DNA from: Ohtaekwangia sp. | Lineage (GTDB): Bacteria > Bacteroidota > Bacteroidia > Cytophagales > Cyclobacteriaceae | Assembly (NCBI GenBank): GCA_021155195.1 | Contig: JAJNPV010000042.1 | Span: 868,001 to 932,000, forward strand | Direction: 5' to 3' | Length of the DNA stretch: 64,000 nt | In this document: positions 17,068-26,398 of the stretch, piece by piece | Layout: each line of letters opens with the position of its first letter | How positions within the stretch are numbered: the first letter of the stretch is position 1 | Notes under the pieces: generated by a model | Databases searched by the model: none | The model's input: only the letters and a program-made list of their open reading frames with translations | Told to the model about the DNA's origin: nothing | Position numbers and translations under genes: made by a program

Positions 17068-19077
17068 ATGAGATTTTTGTTTTTGTGCATAGGGTTGATA
17101 GTTTTTTGTTCAGGGTGTAATTCCGATAAGAATGAACCAGCACCCGTTGGCACCCTTCAGGTAAGCAGGGCAAGTGTAGGTACTCAAGAAATAAATTTTA
17201 ATTCAACAACAGCCAATGATAATATGCCTGTTGATAAACCAATCGTGGTTGATTTTTCAGCGCCCCTAGATATCGCTTCGGTTTCAGCAGCTGTATCAAT
17301 TAAAACTGCTGGTGTAGCAATTCCTATTACTATTTCATTTTTGAATGAAGATAAAACTTTTTCAATTCTTCCCACAGAACCATTAAAAGCAAATACAACG
17401 TATACGCTTGTGGTTAGTGATGTTATTACAGGAAAAAACAAAGAAACATTTTCGGGTATCTCAGTTGACTTTAAAACGGTTGTAGCAACCCTTTCCATTG
17501 TTAGTTTAAAAATGGGAGGCGTGGATGTTACTACGGTTTTGCCTATTCAAAATATTTCACGCTCAACGTCCATTGAGCTTGTGTTTTCATCACCCCTTAA
17601 AACAACAACAGTTTCATCATCAAATATTTCAATCCTGGGAAAAAATCCTGGAACCCTTGCATTCGCGCTAAGCGAGCAAAATAAAAAACTCATAATCACA
17701 ACATCAAATGTGTTGGATCACCTCTCCCGATATACGCTCACAATAAGCAATACCCTGCAAGGCGCAGAGGATGAAATATTCAATACCTATTCTAAAATTT
17801 TCTACACCGAAATAGACCTCACTCCTAAATTTCTACTCCTTCCCAATGATGAGGATTTTGATAATGATAATACGAATGACTTGCTATCCGTAGTACAAAG
17901 TCAAACATTCAAATACTTCTATGACTTTGCGCATCCCGCCAGTGGCATGGCGCGCGAACGAAATACTTCAGGTGATTTAGTGACCAGTGGTGGTTCGGGT
18001 TTTGGAATTATGTCCTTGATTGTTGGCATGGAACGGAATTTCATCACCCGGCAGCAAGGACTGGAGCGAATGAATAAAATAGTCACCTTCCTGGAAAGCT
18101 CCGATCGGTTTCATGGCGCGTGGTCACATTGGATTAATGGAAACACCGGAAAAGTAATTCCTTTCAGTTCAAATGACAATGGTGGCGATTTAGTCGAGAC
18201 TGCATTTTTGGTAGAAGGCCTGATTACATTTCGCCAATATTTAAATGCGGCAGTCCCAGCTGAGCAAACGCTCATTAATCGTATTAATGATTTATGGAAA
18301 GGAGTAGAGTGGGATTGGTATCGGCAGAATAATCAAAATGTTTTGTTTTGGCATTGGTCGCCCGATAAAAACTGGGTAATGAATCACCAAATTAAAGGGT
18401 GGAATGAAGCCTTGATCATTTACACACTGGCAGCAGCAGCCGATTCAGATAATACAATTCCCAAAAGTGTATATGATGCAGGCTGGGCAAGTAATGGAGG
18501 AATGAAAAATGGTAGAATGTTTGAAGGGATTACACTTCCCTTAGGATTTGATTATGGTGGGCCACTCTTTTTCACACATTATTCCTTTCTTGGGTTAGAT
18601 CCCAGAAAATTGAACGATCAGTATGCAAACTACTGGACACAAAATGTAAATCACACACAAATCAATTATAAATACTCCGTTCGTAATCCTAAAAAGTTTG
18701 TCGGTTATAGTGAAAATTGCTGGGGCCTTACAGCCAGCGATAATCAATCGGGCTACTCGGCACACTCCCCAACCAATGACCTTGGAGTAATAACACCTAC
18801 CGCTGCACTTTCTTCATTTCCTTACACTCCAGTGGAATCTATGAAAGCACTTAAGTTTTTCTATTATACCATGGGCGATAGGTTGTGGGGACAATACGGG
18901 TTCTACGATGCCTTTAATGTAACGCAGAATTGGTATGCTAATTCTTATCTGGCTATTGATCAGGGGCCTATTGTTGTGATGATTGAAAACTACCGGACAG
19001 GTTTGCTGTGGAATCTTTTTATGTCGGCACCCGAGGTTCGTGCCGGGCTTGATAAACTAGAATTTACGTATGAATAA
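17068..19077 (+). CDS. GH144-like (glucoamylase-family) glucanase lipoprotein
   Basis: The 669-residue lipoprotein (lipobox CSGC, C17) has two Ig-like Big_5 domains (about 28-135 and 140-250) and a C-terminal (alpha/alpha)6 domain (about 275-669) of the putative glucoamylase family. Characteristic stretches are GFGIMSLIVGMERNFITRQQ, HGAWSHWING, GGDLVETAFLVEGL and ESMKALKFFYY. Within this family GH144 members are endo-beta-1,2-glucanases. Assignment to GH144 is from recalled motif similarity, so the exact bond is uncertain. It follows the terminator of the SusCD unit after about 20 bases and precedes a GH3 gene, consistent with surface cleavage followed by GH3 trimming. Confidence 0.75.
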   Translation: MRFLFLCIGLIVFCSGCNSDKNEPAPVGTLQVSRASVGTQEINFNSTTANDNMPVDKPIVVDFSAPLDIASVSAAVSIKTAGVAIPITISFLNEDKTFSILPTEPLKANTTYTLVVSDVITGKNKETFSGISVDFKTVVATLSIVSLKMGGVDVTTVLPIQNISRSTSIELVFSSPLKTTTVSSSNISILGKNPGTLAFALSEQNKKLIITTSNVLDHLSRYTLTISNTLQGAEDEIFNTYSKIFYTEIDLTPKFLLLPNDEDFDNDNTNDLLSVVQSQTFKYFYDFAHPASGMARERNTSGDLVTSGGSGFGIMSLIVGMERNFITRQQGLERMNKIVTFLESSDRFHGAWSHWINGNTGKVIPFSSNDNGGDLVETAFLVEGLITFRQYLNAAVPAEQTLINRINDLWKGVEWDWYRQNNQNVLFWHWSPDKNWVMNHQIKGWNEALIIYTLAAAADSDNTIPKSVYDAGWASNGGMKNGRMFEGITLPLGFDYGGPLFFTHYSFLGLDPRKLNDQYANYWTQNVNHTQINYKYSVRNPKKFVGYSENCWGLTASDNQSGYSAHSPTNDLGVITPTAALSSFPYTPVESMKALKFFYYTMGDRLWGQYGFYDAFNVTQNWYANSYLAIDQGPIVVMIENYRTGLLWNLFMSAPEVRAGLDKLEFTYE

Positions 19078-19159
19078 AAATCTGCCTTTGCTTTGGAATT
19101 ACCCGAAGTATAGCATGGGTTGGATGTATTAGGATTTACATACAAGTAATCGATAGGAT

Positions 19160-21442
19160 ATGAAAATAATAAAATTTGTTAGTGTCGCCATTGCAATCGT
19201 TTTGTTTGCATCGTGCACGAAGAAGGAAAACACAATCAGCTCAATTGATAAACGAGTTGATTCATTAATTAGTTTGATGACGCTCGAAGAAAAAATAGGT
19301 CAACTCAACCTGCCTTCTGCCGGGGCGTTTGTTACAGGTTCGGTGGAGAGCTCGGACATTGCCAAAAAAATTGAACAAGGGAAGGTAGGGGGCCTCTTCA
19401 ATATTAAAACAGTAGCCAACATTCGCGAAATGCAAAAAATTGCTGTTGAAAAAAGCAGACTCAAAATACCGTTGATCTTTGGCATGGATGTAATCCATGG
19501 TTATGAATCGGTGTTTCCCATTCCGTTGGGATTAAGTTGCAGTTGGGATATGAAGTTGATTGAACGCAGTGCGCGCATTGCCGCAACCGAAGCCAGTGCC
19601 GATGGAATCAACTGGACGTTTTCACCGATGGTGGATATTTCTCGCGACCCGCGTTGGGGACGAATTTCTGAAGGCAGTGGAGAAGATCCGTATCTCGGCT
19701 CACAGATCGCGAAAGCCATGGTAACCGGGTTTCAGGGCAATGACTTAAGTGCGAACAATACAATCATGTCGTGTGTAAAACACTATGCATTATATGGTGC
19801 CTCCGAAGCGGGTCGTGATTATAACACAGTAGATATGAGTCACAACCGCATGTACAATGAATATTTTCCCCCTTACAAAGCTGCTGTAGATGCAGGTGTT
19901 GGAAGTGTGATGGCCTCGTTCAACGAGATTGATGGAATTCCGGCAACGGCAAATAAATGGTTGCTCACCGAGGTGCTTCGCAATCAATGGGGCTTCAATG
20001 GCTTTTTGGTTTCGGATTATACCGGAGTAAGCGAAATGATCAATCACGGTATTGGCGATCTTCAAACCGTATCGGCACGGGCATTGGATGCTGGGTTGGA
20101 TATGGATATGGTGAGTGAAGGATTATTGACTACGCTTGGCAAATCGGTGAGCGATGGTATAGTAACGGAGCAACAAATTACAGAAGCATGTAGAAGAATT
20201 CTGGAAGCAAAATTCAAATTGGGATTGTTTGATAACCCATACAAGTATTGTGATGATAGTCGTGCAAAGAGCGAAGTATTTACAGACGCAAACCGGGCAG
20301 AGGCGCGCAGCACCGCAGCACAAAGTTTTGTGTTGTTAAAAAACGCGAATAACATTCTTCCTATTAAAAAGTCGGGCACCATTGCGTTGGTGGGTCCATT
20401 GGCCGATGCAAAAGAAAACATGACAGGCACCTGGAGTGTAGCGGCACGTTTTTCAGAATCCATTTCCGTGCTGGAAGGATTGAAGAAAGCGGTTGGCACC
20501 GATGCGCAAATTGTATATGCAAAGGGATCGAACCTTACCGAAGACGAAGTGTTGGAAAATAATTCAACTTTATTCGGAAAAGGATTGCATCGCGATAAGC
20601 GTACGGCTGCACAGTTGCGCGAAGAAGCCGTGCGCATAGCACAAGGTGCTGATGTAATTATTGCTGCCGTGGGCGAAGCCGCTGAAATGAGTGGCGAGGC
20701 AGCCAGTAGATCGAACATTGAAGTGCCTGAAATACAACGAGAGTTAATTCAGGCGTTGGTGAAAACCGGCAAGCCAGTAGTTCTGGTGTTATTTACAGGC
20801 AGGCCGCTTGCACTTGCGTGGGAGGATAAAAATGTATCGACCATACTCAACGTTTGGTTTGGGGGCAGTGAAGCTGGAGATGCGATTGCCGATGTGGTGT
20901 TTGGTGATGTAAATCCATCCGGAAAACTGAGCACTACGTTTCCACAAAATGTAGGACAGGTTCCTATTTACTATGCGCATAAAAATACAGGTCGCCCATT
21001 AAGCGGGCCTTGGTTTCAAAAATTTCAATCCAACTATTTGGATGTGTCTAATGAACCGTTGTATCCGTTTGGTTTTGGATTAAGTTACACAACATATAGT
21101 TATAGCGATATTAAGTTGAGTTCGCCTGGTATGAATGCATCGGATTCATTGGTCGTTTCTGTCGATGTTACCAATACAGGATCCCGAGAAGGGAAAGAAG
21201 TGGTACAACTTTATATTCGTGATATAATAGGAACTATTACCAGACCTGTGAAAGAACTGAAAGCATTTGAAAAAATTTACTTAGCAGCAGGGGAGACAAA
21301 GACTGTAAAGTTTACACTTCATCAAAGCGATCTCTCTTTTTACAATGCTGATTTAAAATTTGTAGCCGAGCCTGGAGAGTTTCATGTATTTGTAGGCGGC
21401 AATTCAAGAGATGTGAAACAGGCGAGCTTTGTGCTGAAGTAG
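19160..21442 (+). CDS. GH3-family beta-glucosidase (BglX-like), lipoprotein
   Basis: The 760-residue lipoprotein (lipobox FASC, C19) has the GH3 N-terminal TIM barrel (about 30-365), with nucleophile D286 in LVSDYTG and the substrate-binding KHYALYG stretch. An alpha/beta sandwich (about 390-610) and a C-terminal FnIII-like domain (about 660-760, VVQLYIRD...LKAFEKIYL) follow. It removes terminal beta-linked glucose and is expected to finish oligosaccharides made by the GH144-like enzyme. In Bacteroides a GH3 enzyme paired with beta-1,2-glucan use has this overall architecture. It is the last gene of the locus and converges with the T9SS Plug gene. Confidence 0.9.
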   Translation: MKIIKFVSVAIAIVLFASCTKKENTISSIDKRVDSLISLMTLEEKIGQLNLPSAGAFVTGSVESSDIAKKIEQGKVGGLFNIKTVANIREMQKIAVEKSRLKIPLIFGMDVIHGYESVFPIPLGLSCSWDMKLIERSARIAATEASADGINWTFSPMVDISRDPRWGRISEGSGEDPYLGSQIAKAMVTGFQGNDLSANNTIMSCVKHYALYGASEAGRDYNTVDMSHNRMYNEYFPPYKAAVDAGVGSVMASFNEIDGIPATANKWLLTEVLRNQWGFNGFLVSDYTGVSEMINHGIGDLQTVSARALDAGLDMDMVSEGLLTTLGKSVSDGIVTEQQITEACRRILEAKFKLGLFDNPYKYCDDSRAKSEVFTDANRAEARSTAAQSFVLLKNANNILPIKKSGTIALVGPLADAKENMTGTWSVAARFSESISVLEGLKKAVGTDAQIVYAKGSNLTEDEVLENNSTLFGKGLHRDKRTAAQLREEAVRIAQGADVIIAAVGEAAEMSGEAASRSNIEVPEIQRELIQALVKTGKPVVLVLFTGRPLALAWEDKNVSTILNVWFGGSEAGDAIADVVFGDVNPSGKLSTTFPQNVGQVPIYYAHKNTGRPLSGPWFQKFQSNYLDVSNEPLYPFGFGLSYTTYSYSDIKLSSPGMNASDSLVVSVDVTNTGSREGKEVVQLYIRDIIGTITRPVKELKAFEKIYLAAGETKTVKFTLHQSDLSFYNADLKFVAEPGEFHVFVGGNSRDVKQASFVLK

Positions 21443-21475
21443 AATCTTTTATCCCCTAATTACCTAAAATATAGA

Positions 21476-22729
21476 TTACCGAACATTTACCGGTAATTGA
21501 TAATACCCAACCAGCAAGTCGGCATTGGGTCTAAAGGGACGGTAGTAGATAAGCACCTCGTATAAATTTTCAGTTTCGAAATGACTCCCCTCTAATTGAA
21601 AACTAGTTTCGTTTTGACCCTCTACCCAATATTGGTAATCGTACCAGCCTTGTTTTAGGAAAAGTGTTTTTTCGTACAGGTTATTATCTTTTATAAAATT
21701 CATTTTTGTTTCCGGAGTGTGTTCCCAGTTTGTTAAGGCTCCAAGTAAATGAATATTGCCATCTATAGTTTGAGTAGGTGCTATCGAAAAGGTAACAAAT
21801 ACATAGTCGCCTGACGTAGCAGCATCGCGGTTGTCTAAATTTTCGATTACATAGTTTCCATTTAAATCAGGGTATTGTGCATACGCCTGGTATCGCCTGG
21901 ATTGATCGGTGAGGACTGAAATATGAAATGGTCTTTTGCTACGATCCAAGCGACCTGTATTGCGGCCCGGTGAATTCAACGATCTGAAATCGACAAACCG
22001 AAATTCGTTGCCGGCCATAAACTGATTGTCAGTATCAAAAAAGCGATATTCAAGCTCCTTTCTATCTTCCCTAACAAAACTGGGCTTTACATCCATGCGT
22101 GCATTGTCCCATCGTTGATTTTGACGGATTAATGACTGAATGGATTGCATAGGATTAATTACATCCAGCCGGGAGTAATTGATCTTAAAACTGAGTTGTT
22201 GATTGCTTGTATTGAGGTTTGCCAAGCCCTGGCTTTGACTATCTGTAACCAAGCTTACTTGATTATCAAAAATCATCAATCGTTTGCTGAGTAAAAGATC
22301 CTGGTCATTTTCGCGATAGGCAATTAAGAGGTAATTGCCAGGTAGTTTTAATTTGGGCAAAACAAAATAATAGTGCACATAAGAAACAGACGTACTGCTA
22401 GAGAACTCGTATTCGTTGATGGGATATTCGTTGTAATCGGGTAGGTAATCCAGATCTTGTAAGGTCGATTTTGTCCAATCGTAGTTGCAATGAATTATTT
22501 TTACGTAATAATTGCTGCGCTGCCCTTGCAGGTCATCAAATTCCAGAATAAGATTTTGAGATTGTAAGGGCGAAACGGCTGGCCTCAGGTTATCCCTTAC
22601 GCCTTGCAGGTTGGGATAGAGCATAACCGTTCTTATCTCTTCCTCGTATGATTTGTCGGAGAAGACAAGTTTCTTTTGGGCAAATGTAATCTGAAAGGAA
22701 ACGAGTGTGAAAATGAATAGAAGCCTCAT
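21476..22729 (-). CDS. Type IX secretion system Plug protein (DUF5103)
   Basis: The 417-residue exported protein (signal peptide ending ITFAQ) matches the DUF5103 family, with an N-terminal beta-rich domain and a C-terminal half including GNIHLLGALTNW and GWYDYQYWVEG. In Flavobacterium, Plug caps the periplasmic end of the SprA translocon when it is not carrying cargo. Bacteroidota with gliding or T9SS secretion carry one copy, usually unlinked to other T9SS genes, as here. It is divergent from an ECF sigma gene. Its -7 box ends four bases from the start codon, so its mRNA may be leaderless. Confidence 0.85.
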   Translation of the reverse strand: MRLLFIFTLVSFQITFAQKKLVFSDKSYEEEIRTVMLYPNLQGVRDNLRPAVSPLQSQNLILEFDDLQGQRSNYYVKIIHCNYDWTKSTLQDLDYLPDYNEYPINEYEFSSSTSVSYVHYYFVLPKLKLPGNYLLIAYRENDQDLLLSKRLMIFDNQVSLVTDSQSQGLANLNTSNQQLSFKINYSRLDVINPMQSIQSLIRQNQRWDNARMDVKPSFVREDRKELEYRFFDTDNQFMAGNEFRFVDFRSLNSPGRNTGRLDRSKRPFHISVLTDQSRRYQAYAQYPDLNGNYVIENLDNRDAATSGDYVFVTFSIAPTQTIDGNIHLLGALTNWEHTPETKMNFIKDNNLYEKTLFLKQGWYDYQYWVEGQNETSFQLEGSHFETENLYEVLIYYRPFRPNADLLVGYYQLPVNVR

Positions 22730-22733
22730 AGTT

Positions 22734-22761
22734 CAAAACTAAACGAATAATTTAAATCAAA
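22734..22761 (-). promoter_or_regulatory. Promoter of the Plug gene
   Basis: On the minus strand TAGTTTTG (22734-22741) is a perfect TAnnTTTG -7 box. TTTG (22758-22761) upstream is a -33 candidate with a slightly short 16-base spacer. Only four bases separate the -7 box from ATG 22729, which predicts transcription starting at or one base before the start codon. Confidence 0.6.
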
Positions 22762-22813
22762 TTGCATTCCAACCGATGGTAATTATGATGGGTCTAACGT
22801 GCAGAATGGGTTC

Positions 22814-23374
22814 ATGCTGAGCGAAAAGGAGCTAATAAAAGGCTGTGTAAAAGCAGACAGAGCTGCTCAAAAGGCTTTGTATGACCGCTATTGCCGAAAA
22901 ATGATGGTGGTATGCCAGCGTTATTCTAAATCCTCGCAAGAAGCTGAAGACTCTCTTCAGGAAGGTTTTATTAAAGTGTTTGCCTCCATAAAATCCTTTC
23001 GGGAAGAAGCACGGTTGGAGACCTGGATTACCCGGATTATGATCAATACAGCCCTCAATAATCAACGGCAAAAACTTTACCTGCTTCCTATGGTTGATGT
23101 TACTCAAATAGAGCTGAATGAGGCAGAAGAAATTAGTTTGGCAGCTTTTAATCTCTCGGAATTGATTTCTATGATTCAATCACTTCCTGATGGTTGTCGG
23201 GTTGTGTTTAACCTTTTTGCAGTGGAAGGATATAGCCATAAAGAAATAGGCGATATGATTGGAATAAGTGAGGGAACCTCCAAATCGCAGTATAGTAGAG
23301 CCAGAAGTTTATTAAAAATGAAGTTAAATCTTCACGAGAAAAAATATGGAAAATATGGAGAGGCAAAAGTTTGA
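22814..23374 (+). CDS. ECF-type RNA polymerase sigma factor
   Basis: ATG 22814 gives 186 residues; a GTG at 22799 is possible but adds nothing conserved. Sigma region 2 (about 10-80: ALYDRYCRKMMVVCQRY, AEDSLQEGFIKVF and the -10 reading helix FREEARLETWITRIMINTALN) and region 4 (about 120-175: PDGCRVVFNLFAVEGYSHKEIGDMIGISEGTSKSQYSRAR) are complete. It redirects RNA polymerase to a dedicated regulon. The next gene overlaps it by 29 bases and encodes a membrane-anchored protein that is the probable anti-sigma partner. The signal sensed is unknown. Confidence 0.92.
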   Translation: MLSEKELIKGCVKADRAAQKALYDRYCRKMMVVCQRYSKSSQEAEDSLQEGFIKVFASIKSFREEARLETWITRIMINTALNNQRQKLYLLPMVDVTQIELNEAEEISLAAFNLSELISMIQSLPDGCRVVFNLFAVEGYSHKEIGDMIGISEGTSKSQYSRARSLLKMKLNLHEKKYGKYGEAKV

Positions 23375-24830
23375 TGATGCCTGGCAGGATGCATTGAAGG
23401 AGGCAGAGCAATCGCCTTCCGAACATGTGTGGAATGCTGTTGATAGCAAGTTGACAGTAGCAGAAGGTGGCACGATGAAGCGGAGGGTAATTTTTTATCA
23501 ACGCCTAGCAGCAGCTTCAATTCTGTTTGCTGTCGTGTTTGGATCACTTACTGCTTATTATATAAATGAAGATAACAAATCTAAAGTTGAACTATTGTCA
23601 CAAGGGAATTTGAATCATGAGCTGCCTAAAGATCAAGTAGGTGAAATTCAATCTACGGACGAACACCTTGAGAAGAACCTATTGAGAAAAAATGATAAGG
23701 ATGATCAAATCGTTAGCGATCAGTTATTGAGTGAAAGGGCCGTGGAAAATCAAATCACGCGTGATCAATTAAGCAATACTAAATTAGCCAATGATAATAA
23801 TGTAACCCATAATTTTGCGGGAACTGAACAATCTGATCTAACAAAAAGGGAAGACATTTCAAGAGTAACAATTCAAAAGCAATCAGTTTTTCTTGTTGAT
23901 AGTAAAGAAAGGATAGGGGATGGATCTAATATTACTTCCAATAAGGTTAGATCTCGCAATCAAAATTTTGCAAATCTTTCATCAAAAGATATTCCTTCGC
24001 CTGAGGCGAACATTTCCGGAAATGTAAAAGAGGTCGTTATTAAAAGAATGTTGCCGGCCATGCCTTCATCCATGATGGCTGATTCCCGCAAGGAAAAAAT
24101 GCAAGAGAAAGAAACCGTTTGGGCCTCGATTGGGGCATCAGCCGGAAATTATTCACCACAAGGAAATTTCAATCAGCCTGCCCCTGTTTTGGCGGCACCT
24201 GGCTTCAGTAACTTGGTAAGTAATCAATCAGTAGCAAACAACTCACCTTCAAAAGGAACCGCTTATTCTGTGGGAATAAATGTGGCCAAAAAGGTTTCCG
24301 AACGGTGGGTTGTGTTGGGTGGAATAAATTATTTGAATCAAGAAGCAGGTTACACTTCTAATCTGGCATCTATAAGTTCCAATAACACCCCCTCGGTTTA
24401 TTCTGCGGATTATGCTTCGAAGCAAAATATTAGCTCGGCCTTGGCACTAACATCTCCGTACGAAATAAACAGCGTAAATGAATTTGTATCAGTACCATTG
24501 CAGGCTGGCTACTTAATCCTCAATCGAAAGGTAGGTCTTCAAATTAATTCTGGCGTAGCAACCGATATCTTCTTGCAAAACACACTTACGGATAAAAGCG
24601 GTCAACTAAACAAGTTCACTGAAAGTGCTGGAAGTGATTCTCCGTATAAAAGTTTAAGTTGGTCTGCAATAATGGGTTCTGAATTAAGTTATAAAATTGG
24701 GAGTCAATATCGTGTATCCTTAGTGCCCGGGTTACGTTATTCCATGAGCCCGGTATTAAAATCAAATTCAACAACCAGTAATCCAATGGTTTGGGATTTG
24801 GGCTTTAGGTTTAGATATATTTTCAAATAG
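23346..24830 (+). CDS. Putative anti-sigma protein with one membrane helix and a C-terminal barrel-like domain
   Basis: The 494-residue protein has a short acidic cytosolic N-terminus (1-45: KFDDAWQDALKEAEQ...VWNAVDSKL), one membrane helix (about 51-70), a long charged low-complexity linker (about 75-235) and a C-terminal domain (about 250-494). That domain has alternating strands and a terminal FRFRYIF typical of outer-membrane barrels. The gene overlaps the sigma gene by 29 bases, so translational coupling and sigma binding by the N-terminus are likely. Proteins with a sigma-adjacent helix and a barrel-type tail exist in Bacteroidota. One polypeptide apparently spans from cytosol to outer membrane, which is unusual. 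It could alternatively be a purely periplasmic beta domain. Confidence 0.65.
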   Translation: MENMERQKFDDAWQDALKEAEQSPSEHVWNAVDSKLTVAEGGTMKRRVIFYQRLAAASILFAVVFGSLTAYYINEDNKSKVELLSQGNLNHELPKDQVGEIQSTDEHLEKNLLRKNDKDDQIVSDQLLSERAVENQITRDQLSNTKLANDNNVTHNFAGTEQSDLTKREDISRVTIQKQSVFLVDSKERIGDGSNITSNKVRSRNQNFANLSSKDIPSPEANISGNVKEVVIKRMLPAMPSSMMADSRKEKMQEKETVWASIGASAGNYSPQGNFNQPAPVLAAPGFSNLVSNQSVANNSPSKGTAYSVGINVAKKVSERWVVLGGINYLNQEAGYTSNLASISSNNTPSVYSADYASKQNISSALALTSPYEINSVNEFVSVPLQAGYLILNRKVGLQINSGVATDIFLQNTLTDKSGQLNKFTESAGSDSPYKSLSWSAIMGSELSYKIGSQYRVSLVPGLRYSMSPVLKSNSTTSNPMVWDLGFRFRYIFK

Positions 24831-24863
24831 TGATTAAACGATTAGGTGGTAATAAGTGTCAAA

Positions 24864-25013
24864 ATGAAAAGTGATCAATTAAAATCTACGTTTATGGAGT
24901 CCTTGAAAGAAATCTTCGAAAGGAAAATTGTTCCTGGCTTATTTGCTATTTTGTTTGTTACAGCGCTGTTGCTGTTGAGTGTGCTACTTATGCGCAGACA
25001 TGTATACTTTTAA
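24864..25013 (+). CDS. Small single-pass membrane protein (49 residues)
   Basis: ATG 24864 to TAA 25011-25013 encodes a 49-residue protein with a charged amphipathic N-terminus (KSTFMESLKEIFERK) and one hydrophobic helix (about 24-43: PGLFAILFVTALLLLSVLL), closing with RRHVY. The positive charges after the helix suggest the C-terminus is cytosolic. It is 33 bases after the anti-sigma-like gene and 71 before the LVIVD gene on the same strand, so it probably belongs to the sigma-factor operon. No homology is recognised; coding status rests on composition and position. Confidence 0.55.
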   Translation: MKSDQLKSTFMESLKEIFERKIVPGLFAILFVTALLLLSVLLMRRHVYF

Positions 25014-25084
25014 AATTATTTTTTAGCATTCCAACGTTCTGATGCTCAAGAGGGTCAAACCCATAGACCTTAAACTCAGAGCAT

Positions 25085-26398
25085 ATGAAAAATAGTTACA
25101 TTCAGCCGAAGTTACTTTTGGCTTTTGTTTTTTCTGCGGTTGCAATTATTATCACTTCTTGCTCCGATACCTGTGAGCAAACCCGCCAATTGGTTTACTA
25201 TCAGCCTGTATATTCTACTTCAGCGCATGTAAAGGCAGCTGTCAAATTGGAGGCCCCTAAGGAGATGTCGCAGTTGGGTCGAATCTACTTTAAGGATGGT
25301 TATCTTTTTATTAATGAAGTAGGCGAGGGTATTCATGTTATTGATAACCGCAATCCCTCTAACCCTAAGCCGATTTCATTTCTGGCTATTCCCGGCAACT
25401 ATGATTTAGCCATTCAGGGGAGTACGCTGTATGCCGATAGCTATATCGATTTGGTTGCATTTGATATTACAAACATTGCGGCTATTAAAGAAATTAACCG
25501 AATTGAGCGACTCTTTAACAATTATATGGCCATGGGTTATTTAGTGGGTACAGCAAATGGAATACTTACAGATTGGAAACGGGTGGACGATGTGCAGGTG
25601 TATGAAACAGATTGCAGAAACACCTATCAACCTTGGGGTGGAATGTATTACGATGCTGGCTTTGCACTAACACAATCAGCAGCAAGTTCATTTAGTACTA
25701 AAACTGCTTTTGCACCAACCCCTTCTAGCGGAGCTGGTATTGGCGGGTCGATGGCTAGGTTTACACTCTCAGGAAATCATTTATATGCGTTGGATGGAAG
25801 TAATCTGGACATTGTTGATGTTACAAGTCAAACCAGTCCTAAAGCAAAAAATGAAATTGCATTGTCATGGGACGTTGAAACTTTATTTCCACATACCGAT
25901 AAACTATTTATTGGCTCTCAATCAGGAATGTATATTCTTGATTTGAAAGCCCCGGAAAACCCTAGCTTGATTAGTAAATATGATCACGTGCGCAGTTGCG
26001 ATCCGGTAGTAGTAGAAGGTGATTACGCATTTGTAACACTTAGAAATGGCTCTGCATGCGGAGGGTTTACCAATCAGTTGGAAGTAATCGATATTAAAGA
26101 GTTGAAAACTCCTACCATCGTAGCAACGTATGCCATGACAAATCCCCACGGGTTGGGTATCGATTCGGGAACACTTTTTATTTGTGATGGCCCGGATGGA
26201 TTGAAAGCCTATGATGCTACAGATGTTAAAACAATTTCACAACATCAGCTTGCTCATTTCTCTTCTATTCAGGCGTTGGATATTATTCCCTACCAAAACG
26301 TAGCGATGATGATTGGAAGCGATGGCTTGTATCAATATGACTATACGAACATTAAGGATATTAAGCTGCTCAGTCAATTACCGATTGTTTCGAAATGA
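25085..26398 (+). CDS. LVIVD-repeat beta-propeller lipoprotein
   Basis: The 437-residue lipoprotein (lipobox ITSC, C26) contains repeated blades of the LVIVD type, for example YLFINEVGEGIHVIDNRNPSNP, KLFIGSQSGMYILDLKAPENP and FVTLRNG...LEVIDIKELKTP. These repeats build a surface or periplasmic propeller probably involved in binding. The stop overlaps the next start (ATGA), so it is co-translated with a barrel protein. It lies downstream of the ECF sigma/anti-sigma pair on the same strand and is a probable member of that operon. Ligand and location (cell surface or periplasm) are unknown. Confidence 0.85.
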   Translation: MKNSYIQPKLLLAFVFSAVAIIITSCSDTCEQTRQLVYYQPVYSTSAHVKAAVKLEAPKEMSQLGRIYFKDGYLFINEVGEGIHVIDNRNPSNPKPISFLAIPGNYDLAIQGSTLYADSYIDLVAFDITNIAAIKEINRIERLFNNYMAMGYLVGTANGILTDWKRVDDVQVYETDCRNTYQPWGGMYYDAGFALTQSAASSFSTKTAFAPTPSSGAGIGGSMARFTLSGNHLYALDGSNLDIVDVTSQTSPKAKNEIALSWDVETLFPHTDKLFIGSQSGMYILDLKAPENPSLISKYDHVRSCDPVVVEGDYAFVTLRNGSACGGFTNQLEVIDIKELKTPTIVATYAMTNPHGLGIDSGTLFICDGPDGLKAYDATDVKTISQHQLAHFSSIQALDIIPYQNVAMMIGSDGLYQYDYTNIKDIKLLSQLPIVSK

